Source of the DNA: Lycium barbarum
Taxonomy: Eukaryota; Streptophyta; Magnoliopsida; Solanales; Solanaceae
Assembly (NCBI RefSeq): GCF_019175385.1
Contig: NC_083340.1
Location: 12,102,336-12,166,335 of the forward strand
DNA length: 64,000 bases
Direction of reading: 5' to 3'
The first letter of the stretch is position 1, and every line of letters starts with the position of its first letter. Made by a program: the position numbers and the translations under genes. Below are positions 35,250-46,826 of the stretch, one piece after another. A model generated the notes under the pieces. That model was not told where the DNA came from. It saw nothing but the letters and a program-made list of their open reading frames with translations, and ran no database searches.

Positions 35250-36499
35250 ATGTCCGAATCTACTTCCCGCGATGCTCCACCGGTGTCGTCCCCGGGGGCC
35301 GAGACTGCGTCTCTGCTAAATTCGAGCCCACGGCTTCAAACGTTATACCGACTAAATTCAACTTCAACAAAGACCTTGAGGTCGAAAAGCCTTCCTCCGT
35401 TTCGGACAGAGGATTCGACGTGAGGCGGTATCCCTCATCTATTACCGAGGAGAAGCTCGATACAGTCTGGGCCGATTGCCGGTGGGACACCCGTCCAGTT
35501 CGGGTTTTCGCCCCTGGACCAGATGAATCCGTTATTGACCACCGTGAAGGGTTTATATACGTTTACACATACCCCTTCATGCTCAAACTCGACCCTCCGG
35601 TGGATCCGGTCATCCTCGACATGTGCCGGACTTACGGTGTTACATTGGCTCAGATCGGCCCAAATGTTTGGAGGGTCGTAGCGTGTCTCCGGTCGTTGGC
35701 CAACAATGCCGAGAAGGAGTTCACACTAGCCCACCTGATACGCCTATGCTCCCCAAGGCTGTTCCGGGGTGGCATAATGAAACTGGCTAAGCGCAGCCGG
35801 AATCCATTCTTCTAAAAAATGGATGAAGACAGAGACCGGGGATGGTTGGAGCGATACGTCCGGGTGAAGACCGAGGACATTATCCCAGCCGACCATATGC
35901 CTTTCCCGGAGAAGTGGAATAACAAACGTAAGTCTGAAGTCCCGAATAGTTGACTTAGCGTTGTTTCGTCAAATTTCGATCCCGCTTTCTCACTGTTTCT
36001 TCCTTATTTTTGTCAGCCAATGGGTACGTTCCTCCGGTCATTTGGAATCTGAGTGACTGGGTCACTGTACTTCTCGACCTGTATCCTTACGACGATCGGA
36101 CATGGCCCACCTGTCACGCGGCCGGTGGATCGCCCAAAATCATGGTAACATTTTGTTTCCCTTCATGCTCGTTGTATTTCCCACTGTTCATGGCTGTTTT
36201 CCCTCTCAACCCTTGCTATTGTCTTTGTTTTTCAGGTTTGCCCAAGGGCTCGGTGGCCCCTAGACCGGAATCGGGGACCGCTCCCCCTGCACCGGTGTCC
36301 AATTTTGACACGGTGGGTTCTTCCCGTGTTCTTGCCGATGCTGCAAAAAGGTAACGGCCTTCCGAAAGGGGGCAGACGCCAAAAAGTAAGAAGGCAAGAA
36401 GCGTTGATCGGTCTTCAAGGGAAGAGACGGAGCCCGACATTATTGTTCGAAGAGTGGCCTCAGTTCCTTTCGTGGCTCCCATACCGGAGGAGACAGTCT
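35250..36499 (+). pseudogene. Antisense Transposase_28-type gene of the retroelement (frameshifted, stop)
   Basis: It likely starts at ATG 35250 (MSESTSRDAPP). A frameshift near 35300-35335 moves the reading into the frame that carries 'FNFNKDLEVEKPSSVSDRGF' and the Transposase_28 ('putative gypsy type transposon') core: 'RVFAPGPDESV', 'GFIYVYTYPFMLKLDPPV', 'LAQIGPNVWRVVACLRSL'. A TAA at 35813-35815 then interrupts an otherwise continuing frame. Two short introns with clean borders follow: 35928-36016 (GTAAGT...TGTCAG) and 36145-36235 (GTAACA...TTTCAG). The frame runs on until it hits the reversed gag near 36499. The domain is known from plant retroelements and has no settled function. Alternative: a host gene captured by the element. 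Confidence 0.65.
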
Positions 36500-37491
36500 T
36501 CTGGCACCGGGGGGAGTTCCATCCGTTCCCTCGGGAACCGGTTGACGAACTCCCGCAATAGCTCATCGTCCCTTTGGGTTATCCGGAAGATATCGACCTT
36601 ACGGGCCTGCACCTTGATGGCACCGGCATATGCCTTCACGAAGGCATCGACGAGCATTTCGAAAGAAGTGATCGAATGCTCGGGTAGGTGGTCATACCAC
36701 GTCAACGCTCCCTTCAACAGAGTTTCCCCAATTTTTTTCAGCAACACCGACTCGATCTCATCTTCCTCCATATCATTACCCTTTATGGCACAGGTATATG
36801 AGGTCACATGCTCGTGCGGGTCCGTTGTGCCGTCATACTTCTGTATATCGGGCATTTTGAACCTCTTCGGGATCAATTTCGGGGCCGCACTCGGTGGAAA
36901 AGGCCTTTGAATGTACCTTTTCGAATTTGGCCTCTTCAGCAAAGGTGGAGCCCCCGGTATCTGGTCCACCCGAGAATTGTATGTCTCGACCCTCTTTTCG
37001 GTTGAATCTACCCGTTTCGCCAAAGTTTCGAGCATCTTTAGAACCTCGGTAGAGGAGCCGGCTCCAGAGTCGTCGCTCTCGACCATTCGTGCCTCGTTTC
37101 TTCCGTTGTCGGCAACACCCCTTGCCTTTTCCGGCCCTGCTTCACCATTTCCGTTCTGCAGCCGGGCAATTGCTATTCCTTGCTCGGCGATTGCCGCTCT
37201 TTGTTCCTGCAACATTTCAAAAATTAAACGTAAGTTAACACCGTCGTTTGGCGCGTCTGGTTCTCTCCGGCCCCGATCCCGGGACAGTGTAACGGAATTG
37301 TGTGTATTTAGAGGATCAGTGGCCGGTAGGGCGGCATTCTCTTGATCCACAGTATTTTGCCGGTTGAGTCCCTCCCTTGAATCAACGGGGTTCGGGTCAG
37401 CGGGGTTCGGCAATGCCCGTATACCGCTACCTTCATTTTCCGCCACAATCTCGGTGTTATTGACATGACCGGATTGTTCGATGTCAGCCAT
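36460..37491 (-). CDS. Truncated gag polyprotein of the Ty3/gypsy element
   Basis: ATG at 37491 (MADIEQSGHV). Residues 1-110 are acidic and low-complexity; about 85-170 include a helical, Gln/Glu-rich segment (LRLIFEMLQEQRAAIAEQG). Residues 210-332 form the Retrotrans_gag core: 'MPDIQKYDGTTDPHEHVTSY', 'LKGALTWYDHLPEHSITSFE' and 'LREFVNRFPRERMELPPVP'. At about residue 332 the gag homology stops and eleven unrelated residues follow, because the frame runs into the opposite-strand gene. The CCHC zinc knuckle and everything downstream are missing. In an intact relative gag would package the RNA; here packaging ability is doubtful. The 5' leader is about 85 bases, from the primer site. Confidence 0.85.
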   Translation of the reverse strand: MADIEQSGHVNNTEIVAENEGSGIRALPNPADPNPVDSREGLNRQNTVDQENAALPATDPLNTHNSVTLSRDRGRREPDAPNDGVNLRLIFEMLQEQRAAIAEQGIAIARLQNGNGEAGPEKARGVADNGRNEARMVESDDSGAGSSTEVLKMLETLAKRVDSTEKRVETYNSRVDQIPGAPPLLKRPNSKRYIQRPFPPSAAPKLIPKRFKMPDIQKYDGTTDPHEHVTSYTCAIKGNDMEEDEIESVLLKKIGETLLKGALTWYDHLPEHSITSFEMLVDAFVKAYAGAIKVQARKVDIFRITQRDDELLREFVNRFPRERMELPPVPEDCLLRYGSHERN

Positions 37492-37577
37492 TTAGTCCGT
37501 TTTCGCAGAGACGGGCAGGGTCGTTTTTGATTTTGATGAATATAATAAAAATCAAGGCCAAACACCACTATTATCCT

Positions 37578-37596
37578 AGCCCCACGGTGGGCGCCA
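37578..37596 (-). promoter_or_regulatory. Primer-binding site for tRNA-Lys
   Basis: On the minus strand TGGCGCCCACCGTGGGGCT begins three bases after the 5' LTR. From memory of plant tRNA-Lys(CUU) its 3' end, including CCA, pairs with all 19 bases. This fixes the element's orientation as minus, in agreement with gag. Confidence 0.8.
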
Positions 37597-37599
37597 AAC

Positions 37600-38319
37600 T
37601 GTTTACCCCGGAATCGGATAATCAATTAAATTTGTATGTGGGTATAGGATATGTGCTTGGATCTTGATGTATGTTAGATAGAGAAAATGTGTATGTGAAA
37701 GCTCTTTAATGAAACGGCTACTGATGACAATTTGTTATGATAGCAATGGGAAACACTTGATATAAGAAACACAATAATAATGGAAACAAATGGCCTTGGC
37801 CGAATCAAATATTGAGAGAGAGATTGGATATGTGAATTCTTCTATTATAAGTGTTCTTGGAAAGTAAAAGGAACCAACCCCCCACAAAGGAGGAGGATAT
37901 GCCCTATTTATAGTGTTACCTCCATGGGTCTCATACAATGGGAAACAATAAAATAATAATAACAAGGACAGCTCTCCACGAATTTGGTGGGATTAGACTG
38001 ACGGCGCCGTCTGACACACGCATGGTAGGTAATTGACTGTGGCAGGACGCTACTGGCGGGTGGTCCGAATGCAATGGCCACACGGACCAACGGCTACTCG
38101 GACAAACGACCATGAATGCTCGGGTCATCGGGCTTGGATGCTCGGGTCACCGGGCTTGGCCACTACGACAACGTCGAAGGCAGACCTGTCGGTGCCCTTG
38201 CCCAGCACCGGCCCAAGCATTACCCCGGTCAAGGGCGAATAGTATCCCTCACATTCTCATTCCTTCCTCTGGTTCCTCGTTCCACCGGTTCGCCTCATAT
38301 CCGGTTTCTACCGTATACA
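37600..38319 (-). repeat. 5' LTR (right copy, 720 bp)
   Basis: TG...CA ends. It carries a minus-strand TATAAATA (37905-37912) that should drive the genomic RNA through the primer site and gag. Between 37931 and 38240 it is GC-richer with 'gcccgagcat' repeats. Short overlapping frames here are not genes. Confidence 0.92.
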
Positions 38320-38324
38320 AAAAT

Positions 38325-40670
38325 AAGATTAACTTCCTAGAAGACTTCGTATCAAAAAGAAAAGCCAAATCAAAGTGTATGAAGTATGAACTGATTAAAC
38401 CCTATTTAATATAAAGAAAATAATAGTATTTGCAAGTCTAATGTTGTTATTGGTGATCTAGCATAAGCCCACCGAACAGAGAGCTATATCATTTTTGTAA
38501 AAAATAAAAGAAAAGAAAAGAAAGTGATGTGACAAATAACAGAACGTGTAGAGTTGGGAAGGTTCATGCTTATGGAAATATTTATCTGATTGATTATTCT
38601 TACCTTTTAGAAAAGTTTCGGGGACTGTATTCTGCAGTGAGGAATCATGTCTGCATATAATTATGGAGTTTGTGCCATTTTAGATGAGTGAATTGATACC
38701 TCTTCACAAAGCTATGTGTTATGGTACCAATTGCTTTTCAACTACAGGGCCACCATGACATGTTCTTGACATTCATTTTTGTTTGAACCTGTATTCCCTA
38801 AATTTCTTCAATTTGTGTAAATCTTACTTTGATCTTAATTAATGATCAATGCTTTTATTCCTTAGTTATAAGGTAAAATTGAAAAGGATATAGTTGTTGG
38901 TGTTATTAAACATCACTTGGTTGAGACAAACAGGACTGAGGGTTTTATCAAGTTTTAAACAATTTCAGTAGTTGCACTCTCCTTCCATTCGGGAAAAATT
39001 CACAAACAGCCACTTTGTAGCTTGTATAATTTTTCATGTTACTGTCCTATAGTCTCAAATCTACAAGTGAAACATCAGGGTTAGGAATGACAATATTAAC
39101 TCATAGAAATATGACTTGTTTAATCCGTTCAAGTTTGAGTGGATATGACACACTCATATATTAATTCGAGCCATCTTGATCTGTCCAAGTTTAATCAATT
39201 TAGAATTTTGGCTGATTTGTGCTAAGTATATAGCCCAAATTGAACCTGAAAGACTGTCAAAATATTTCATATTTTTTGTTGTTTAATATGTTACAATAAA
39301 GAAAAATATCTTATTTTTTTTGTTTGGTAATTAAATAAATTATAAGAAAATAAATAACTAAATTAAAATTTGTTTAGAGTTGGAGAATCAAGCTAGGATC
39401 ATTTTGATTAATAACCCATCCCATCTTGATCCAATTAACTTTTGGTGGAGTTGAAAATGCACCATTTATTGATTTAATTTATTTTGATCCGTCCAAAATT
39501 AATCGCAACCGCCCATTTGCCATCAGGCTAGGATAGTGTCTTGAAGGTTCGTATATGTAATTTGCATTTCCAGGATACTAATTATTTTTTACAAGATCGA
39601 AAAGTAGCCAGTAAATTCTAATTTCCATTCTTGACATTTCACTTTCTTTACCAAACAACGACAAATATATTTAAAAGTTTATTGTCTATTTCTTTATTTA
39701 GTCAGAGACGAAGCACTAGCTTTTTGGTAGAGTTGGCTTAGGCAAAACCGTCCAATGTTCCGATCTAAATCATAGACTTCTAGCTTTCTAGGTCTAATGT
39801 TTCCAAGCACAAGCCTACTACTTAAAAGATGATTCATTTGTCATTTGTTTGGAGTACAATTATTCTTATCATCTAATTATCATGCTAACAAATTAAAGTT
39901 TTGACGACTTTTAATAGATTAAATTAAAGTAAACTGACGGGTTTTCAAAATTTTCTTTGTGGAAGCTAGCTAGCATCTCAAAACACTAACAAAAAATTTC
40001 TTAATGGACTTCATCATTTTAGGTATGAAAATGACCATAATAGAGAAAAAGAAGAACACATTATTGCAAGGGGTTAGTTAGGCCAACCCTCTTCAAGGAT
40101 GATAATAACAATTCAAAAATCAAAGACAAAGGCATATTATAAGTTTCATAAAATTAAATGGTTCCTACTATTTACTTAGGATTCTTGAAACAATCTTCAA
40201 CAGCGGCAGCCGTGGGTTTCCGTACTAATTACCTAAAACATGTGGTACTCTAATAATATTCAAATAGAATGGATTAGTTCTTGTTTAATACGTAAGTGGT
40301 TCTACTCAATATGTTGGATTAGGCCAAAAAAAAGTTGTTGTTCAAAACGGTATCGCATTATGTATTCAGGGACACAACATAATTTCCCCAACTAATTCCT
40401 AGCTAATATATCATACAAAAGCTGAGCTAGGCAGGAAATAATTTCATGCTGCAGACGGAAGAAAAAAACCTCGCAGTGAGGACATGTGACTTGCCGAAGG
40501 CATAATTTGACCAAAGCCAAAACAAAAAAGAGAGGAAAATATAAGGATGACAAATAAAAAAATAAGATCGATGTACATGCATATGATGGGGGTGTTGTGG
40601 ATGGATTGAATTGAATTTACCCTTTGATCGGCTAAGAAAGTTAAGACACAAGAAGACCATTTAATCAATA
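38325..40670. other. Non-coding stretch
   Basis: No gene seen in 2.3 kb. The two overlapping minus frames at 40427-40680 are short, hydrophobic and run into a MITE end. No clear repeats were recognised. Confidence 0.4.
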
Positions 40671-40944
40671 CTCCCTCCATTCCATAATAATTGAGTTTTT
40701 AAGCTTGTGCACACCCCTTGAGAAATTACTCACTCGTAAAAAAGTAGGAGTGTTTTAACTAACTTACCCCCAATCAAGTTTTAGTACTTTCCAGAAAAAG
40801 AAAAGTTAGTTAATGAATCTTGACTATTTAAATAAGGGTAATCTTGTAAGAATTTGCCCAAAGTCTTCTTAAAATTCTAAAGCACTACTTATTTTAGAAA
40901 GAATTAAAATGACTAAAACACCACTTATTATAGAATAGAGGCAG
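40671..40944. mobile_element. Stowaway-like MITE
   Basis: CTCCCTCCATTCCATAATAA at the left is mirrored by 'cttattatagaatagaggca' with a final G at the right, flanked by TA on both sides. These are the typical mariner/Stowaway terminus and target. Confidence 0.8.
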
Positions 40945-40947
40945 TAC

Positions 40948-41711
40948 CAGTGTTTTAAAAGGTAAGGGCGTAAGGCGGGGCGTTTTACGTCTGCCTTAGT
41001 GAGGCGTAAGCCCGAGGCACGGGGCGTAAGCCCCATGTAGTTTTAATTTTTAGTATTTTATAAAATGATATAATTATAATAAATACTTTTAAATAGGTGA
41101 AATAGCGTAAAAAATTTGAAGAAAGCTATAAATAAGTGATATATATATATATGCTCCACCCAAAAAAAAAACTAATTAGAACAATCTATTATATATATAT
41201 ATTTATATATGCGCTCCACCTCCACAAAAAAACTAATTAGAACAATCTATTATATATATATATATATTTATATATGCGCTCCACCTCCACAAAAAAATTA
41301 ATTAGAACAATCTATTATACGCTACTTACAAGTACAAGTGATTGCTCGTTACTTTTTTGAGATAGTAGAAGACAAGATAAATAATTGGAAAAGAATATAT
41401 ATTAGGCATTCTAGCAATAAAAAAAGGTCTTGACTTTTAAATTTAATATTTCAGTTCCTTTTTAAAACATTTGAGTAATTACATGTTGACTTTTGAGAAT
41501 TTAGGCATTATATTAAGGACTTATTTAACAAATTTTGTTTTAGTTTGAAGAAGTTTTCTGGGCTTATGCCCCAACACGCCCCAACAAAAAAAACTCGCCC
41601 TAATCGCCGGGGCGTACGCCTTTGGAGACTTTCGCCCCGACCCACCGCCCCGGGGCATTTTTGATATGCCCCACCCTAGGGCTCGCCCTGAAAATGTCTT
41701 TTAAAACACTG
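40948..41711. mobile_element. hAT-like MITE (764 bp) with GC-rich arms
   Basis: CAGTGTTTTAAAAGG and the complement of 'cttttaaaacactg' are the ends. Flanks GGCAGTAC and TGCAGTAC agree at seven of eight bases. Both arms are GC-rich with 'gggcgtaagcccc' and 'gccccggggc' blocks. The middle holds three ~60-bp tandem units with 'gctccacctccac' and 'aattagaacaatctattata' (41140-41320). It lies right at the Stowaway border. Confidence 0.8.
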
Positions 41712-41931
41712 TGCAGTACTAACCAAACACAATTGAAGAAGAAGAGTGTGAAAATTAATTTCTTTAATAAAGTTAAGCATGCCTACATTGTGTCATAGGG
41801 AATTTTTGTTTTGTCCATTAGGACTGATCTAAATGGGCGAGATCAATATATCAAATTATCAAGAGGGAGGCTCGGCCAAAAATATATCATGGTAGCGGAA
41901 GCATTTGATTGTTTACTTTAACATATATATA

Positions 41932-42187
41932 CTCTTTCTGTTTCAATTTGTTTGACACTATTTTTTTATTGATTCATTAAAAAAAGAAAGTCGTATTCCT
42001 ACATTTTCTTAATAAGAAGCTTTTACAGTCATACAAATATTATGACAAGTTTAAGACTATGAGTTTCATAAAATTAATAGTCACACAAATATAATGGAAT
42101 ATTCAAAACACAATTTTTTTTAAAATCTTTATTTCTTTGTCAAATTTTATGCCAAACAAACCAGGACAAATTTAGTGAAACGAATGG
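41932..42187. mobile_element. Stowaway-like MITE
   Basis: 'ctctttctgtttcaatttgt' at the left matches the complement of 'aaatttagtgaaacgaatgg' at the right, with TA-rich flanks. The 72-codon frame just after it (42203) has an ATG but no recognisable features. Confidence 0.6.
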
Positions 42188-42189
42188 TT

Positions 42190-44691
42190 ACGTAAGAAGT
42201 GAATGGAAATGGGAATATATGCCAAAAGAAGGTGTAAGATGAGTAGAACAAACGTGAAAAAAATAATGGCACCCAAAAGTAGGGCTTGTGGCACTCAAAT
42301 TAGGATGCAACATGGCAAAGCAACGTGGATGCAAAGGAAAGCAAAACGGTTATATATACCCATTTCTGCACTTGTAATTAACTTATATATTGAAAATGTA
42401 AAATTTAGTTTGAGCTATTAAAGTGAAAAATCTTGACGATCACAAGAGGTTGTCTATGGGTTTGGCCTATAAAAATTTGTCAATTAATGTCTACCATAAT
42501 GTTTTGCTTACAACTACCTTATAAATTACTTGTGATGGTGTAAATTATATTTATAAGATCATGAGAGCATAAAACCTTAAACTTTTTGGCAGGGTAGCGT
42601 GGTGGGTGTAGTAGAGTACTAAGAGACGACTTTGGTAGCCCATTCTTAATAATGTTGGTTGAGGAACAAGATGTATAGTCTATATAGTACTCCTATATGT
42701 GTTGGATTTAATTTGGTTGTTTAAATTGTTGGAGATGGAGTTTTGAATTGAACAAACTCCACCCATACCTTTCTCATTTCATGTCATCGATCTGCTATCT
42801 TCCTAGGCCCCACAAAAATAAACAAAATAAAATGACGAAATAGTACTAAACTATATTTATAAATTATTTCTTCCCTCTCTCTGTCATTCCCAATCTTTTG
42901 TCATGCCTGTAGGTTGATATTCGCATTTGGCTTTATATATATCAAGAATGAATCTATACCTTTTACTTGAAGTTTCCTCGCTTTATAGAGTGAAGAAGTT
43001 GAATTCATGAGTGTCTACTTTTTCCACATTGTAAAATGTGCTTAATTTGAATTTTTCCTTCAACTAATTCGTTTGATGATATATTCTATAATTCTATGAT
43101 CAATTAAAGATATGTAAAAAAAGATTCTGAAATCCACATCAGTTTTCTTTTGATTGAAGTTTGTCTACTATATATGTTTAAGTGTGAGGGCAGGTTCTTT
43201 GGTTTTATCTCACGCCAAGCCCTATTCCTTAATCAGAATCTTGAATTCAAATTCAGAGAATAAAGTTATCTTTAGTATAGAGTGTTTTACTCTCGAAATA
43301 GAATTATTTGGTGCAAACGAAATATATACGACCTCAAAACTGTACTAAATGCGGGATGAAAAAAAAGAAAAAGAAAAGAATATAGTCAATATTGAAGGGG
43401 CCCGCAATTTGAAAATCTCAATTGTTCGAGCCGTTGAATCGGTGCGATAAATTAAAGTCTATGAATGATTCACTACGTTGCAATTATCTCATGCATGCTA
43501 TGAACGCGTCAGGATTTGGTGGTAATATTTTTATCTCTTCGTGTTATTCCATTTTTAACTTACTCTTTACAACACATACAATCAAAAGTGACTAGATTTG
43601 TTTTGATCTTTAACCTTTGTTCCAACTCGTGATTCAAGAAAATCTAATAAAATTTGAAAGAAGAACGTAGTGTGATTTGACCTTGATAATGACAAGAGGC
43701 ATAGTGATGAAAGAGGTTTCTGTACAACACCAGAAAAAAAGAGCAGCTCATTAATAGCAAAAGAATCAAAAGGAAAGAATACAAAAAAGTAAAAATAAGG
43801 GAACTCATTGAAGGAAGATCATCTCAATGTGTCATTTCGTTGATTCCAATTTTTTACAGCTTACACTAAAAACAACACCTACTGCCTGGATTTTCCTACA
43901 GTGTTCAAGCACCATTACACAATAATCTTTTGTTTTGTACTGACCCATAAAAAAGAAGAAAAAAGAAAAAGAAAACTGAAGCTCCTTCTTGTTTCCAGTA
44001 CCTGTGTAGCTGTTATGGTAGCATTATTTTGTAGGTGAAGTTTTATGGATTCTGGCGTGGACGCTATAAATGCTTCTCTTTTTCCCTTAGGAGAAAAGAA
44101 CAGAACAAAATAAAAAAACAGACACATATAGAGAAAAAAATGAAAATAAAAAAATCAGTAACTCAGACATATCTTATGAATCCAAAAAGGAAACAACAAG
44201 AAAGAGCATTGTTTTCAAGAAAGAAAAAAAATAATGGAAACAGAGATTAGAGAATCCTTCAGTCCCTTTCATGCAGGCCTAACAGTGGTCATATCCAGCC
44301 TGGGAAAGTAACAACTATTTACTATATATAGTTTTCTTGTGTAGTAATGGCGGAAAGCATATTCCTATCTTTTCTTTTACTAAAATATGACAACGACTTG
44401 AAATTTATGTGAAAAAAGGTAACAAATTAAACACCATATCAACAGTAACAATTCTTTGGTTATGCATAGATTTTCTAACATTGAAAATTAATTGGCAAAG
44501 TGATGTACAATCGAGGAAGACACTTGTGAGATTCTCCTGATTTACTTTATTATTTCTCCTTATCTATCGTCCATTTCTCTTTTGATCATTTGATGCAATG
44601 CATATTGCTACATGTTTTAAATCTTAGACAATTTTTGGCGACCCTGTAACAATTAAGGATGACCAATTCATACAGAATAATCACCGAGATA
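42190..44691. other. Non-coding stretch
   Basis: 2.5 kb without a supported gene. It has purine-rich patches (43350-43385, 43730-43800, 43950-44150) and AT-rich spacers. Frames at 43154, 43915 and 44035 are low-complexity. Confidence 0.4.
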
Positions 44692-44937
44692 CACTAGAAA
44701 AAAATTGGTCTATCACTGATAGTTTGTTTGTGGCGATTTATATGAGTTTTATAATTAAAGACTCACTAAAAAATGTAAATTATAGCGGTTTTGGAGTATT
44801 TTGCAGCAATAACAACGTTTCAATTGAAGAATAACAGCGACAATGAATTAATTCATCTCGTGGGGTTTATTAACAGTGGTTTATGGTAAACCGCCGCTAA
44901 GGTCCCTTAATAGGCTCTAATTAGACGGCAACTAGTG
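44692..44937. mobile_element. CACTA-like short element
   Basis: CACTAGAAAAAAA at the left and 'ctagtg' at the right. The interior has 'cagtggtttatggtaaaccg' followed by 'ccgctaag', an inverted motif I associate with small plant CACTA derivatives. Confidence 0.45.
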
Positions 44938-44945
44938 CGACTTTG

Positions 44946-45784
44946 GAGTATTTTGAGATAGTTGCACATTTAATCAGATTCTCCCAATTTTATTTGATGT
45001 TCCAAAGAAACATAAACATGCGATTTAGTAAACAAAAATCCATTGTGAGGTGCAACGGGCTGGGAATAACATCATTTGGAAGGATCTAATATTGAAAAGA
45101 CAATTGAAAAATGGTTCCTAAAAAGGAGATTAAAATTGGACGGCTGATCCTCAGAATCTGAAAATAAAGCATAGACAGAACTAGAATGAAATCACTATAT
45201 TTTAGTGACATATCTAATCACGTGACCCTTTAAAATAGAAGCTTCAGTGATTGTTAGAATTCTGGGGTGGGCTAAATTACATAACGAAAGGAGAGTTATT
45301 ATATCAAAAGTAATTCGAACTACAAATCCTCAATTATGGGGTTCGGAACTAACAATGACCATTTTGGTGCATTTGGTGGCAGTTAGGGCAACAGTTTCAG
45401 ATACTGACTAGCTTCGTAATAATTTGTTAATTAAAAATAATAGAAATTCAAAAGTAAGAAGTTGTTTTAAAAATATTATTATTAATAATAACATGTTCCT
45501 GAAAACTATTTCTAAGATAGTTTTAGAAAATATGGAAATTTAAAATTTAAATAATTATATGCAAATTAAATAGTAGTAACAAATTTAAAAGATAGTTGTC
45601 CAGTATACGAAAAATAGTTGTCCACTTTTACTTGTTCAGATTGAAAAACCACGAGATAATTTATTATTTCATACATATTTTATCCTTATTATTAGTTATT
45701 GGGTTGGAAAGTTTAAGGAATTCCTAATAGTTGCACAATTTTTAAAGTATGTTTTATTGATTTCAATCATTAAATGACATGATA
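44946..45784. other. Non-coding stretch
   Basis: AT-rich, without gene or recognised repeat. Confidence 0.4.
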
Positions 45785-46046
45785 CTCCCTCCATTCAGTT
45801 TTATTTGTCTACTATTCTAAAAATAGATTTTCACTTTTATTTGTTCACTTTCACATATTAAGAGAAAAATACTTTATTTTTTCTATTTTACCCTTAGCAT
45901 TGATTATTCATTCCAAATCATTTTCCAAATCCATTAATACCATACGCCAATTAATATGAATATCATGATAAATTATACACTTCATTTATTGTTTCTTTAG
46001 GGGCATGCAAAGTCCTTAATGGATCAATAAAAGTGAACGAAGTGAG
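45785..46046. mobile_element. Stowaway-like MITE
   Basis: CTCCCTCCATTCAGTTTTAT at the left against the complement of 'ataaaagtgaacgaagtgag' at the right, with TA on both sides. Confidence 0.7.
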
Positions 46047-46151
46047 TAATAATTATGGGTATTATATTTAATTATCATGACTCTTAAGGGGGTACTGGTT
46101 AAATACAACACAAGTAAAAATCGATGGATGAAATACTAAAGAAAGGAAGAA

Positions 46152-46814
46152 TAAAGGTGGTAACCGGTTTGGCCTTACCGGTTTTAACCGGTAACCGGAC
46201 CGGTCAAATCGGAACCGGAACCGGAACCGGTAGAACCGGTTAACCGGTTCCGGTTAACCGTTTAATGGTTTACCGGTCCGGTTCCAATATTTTGGAAACC
46301 GGAACCGGACCGGTTAAACCGGTTTAACCGGTAAAAAATTTTTTTAAAAAAAAAAACTAAAGTATATAAGTAGTATATATATATTAAGTTATACACATAT
46401 ATAAGTATATATAGTATATATATTAAGGATATATAGTATATATAGTAGATATGTATATAGTATATATAATAAGTAAATATATATATTAAGTTATACATAT
46501 ATATAAGCATATGTAAGTTATACATATATATGTATACGAAAAGCACTATTCTGTATTGCTGACTTGATGTTAGGCTGTTAGGCAGTAAATATTTAAACTT
46601 AAATTATAAAGTTGTATAACATATGAAAATATAGCTACAATATACAAATAAATACTATAATATATATATATAATACAAAAAACAAAAAAAAAAGATTTTA
46701 ACCACTCCAAACCGGACCGGTTCCGGTTTGAGGTTTAAAACCGGTAAACCGGAACCGGCCGGTTTCCTAACTGGTTCCATAACCGGTTCCGGTTGGAACC
46801 GGTTGCCACCTTTA
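46152..46814. mobile_element. hAT-like MITE with AACCGG-rich arms
   Basis: The ends are TAAAGGTGGTAACCGG and the complement of CCGGTTGCCACCTTTA (15 of 16 bases). Flanks AGGAAGAA (46144-46151 and 46815-46822) match exactly, the 8-bp duplication of hAT elements. Both arms are packed with ACCGGT/AACCGG words, mostly palindromic, around an AT-rich centre of 'tatatatagtatata' type. No coding; the minus frame across the centre is an AT artefact. Confidence 0.85.
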
Positions 46815-46826
46815 AGGAAGAAGATA

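Larger units (their letters stand above)
33946..38319 (-). mobile_element. Non-autonomous Ty3/gypsy LTR retrotransposon (Tat-like layout, pol deleted)
   Basis: Two LTRs in direct orientation with TG...CA ends are flanked by a perfect 5-bp duplication AAAAT (33941-33945 and 38320-38324). Between them on the minus strand are a 19-base tRNA-Lys primer site, a truncated gag and a polypurine tract; protease, RT, RNase H and integrase are absent. A separate gene of the Transposase_28 type lies on the opposite strand, as described for the extra antisense ORFs of Tat-lineage elements. GC content is far above the surroundings. By eye the LTRs differ at about 16 positions in ~715 aligned bases (near 2%), so insertion is recent in evolutionary terms. 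It needs a helper for mobility. Confidence 0.9.

Noticed and set aside
42203..42421. 72-residue frame with a real ATG and many basic residues
   Set aside because: No recognisable domain, no splice or promoter context, and length within chance expectation.
46262..46546. 94-residue Tyr/Ile-rich minus frame
   Set aside because: It is an artefact of the AT-repeat centre of the hAT MITE.
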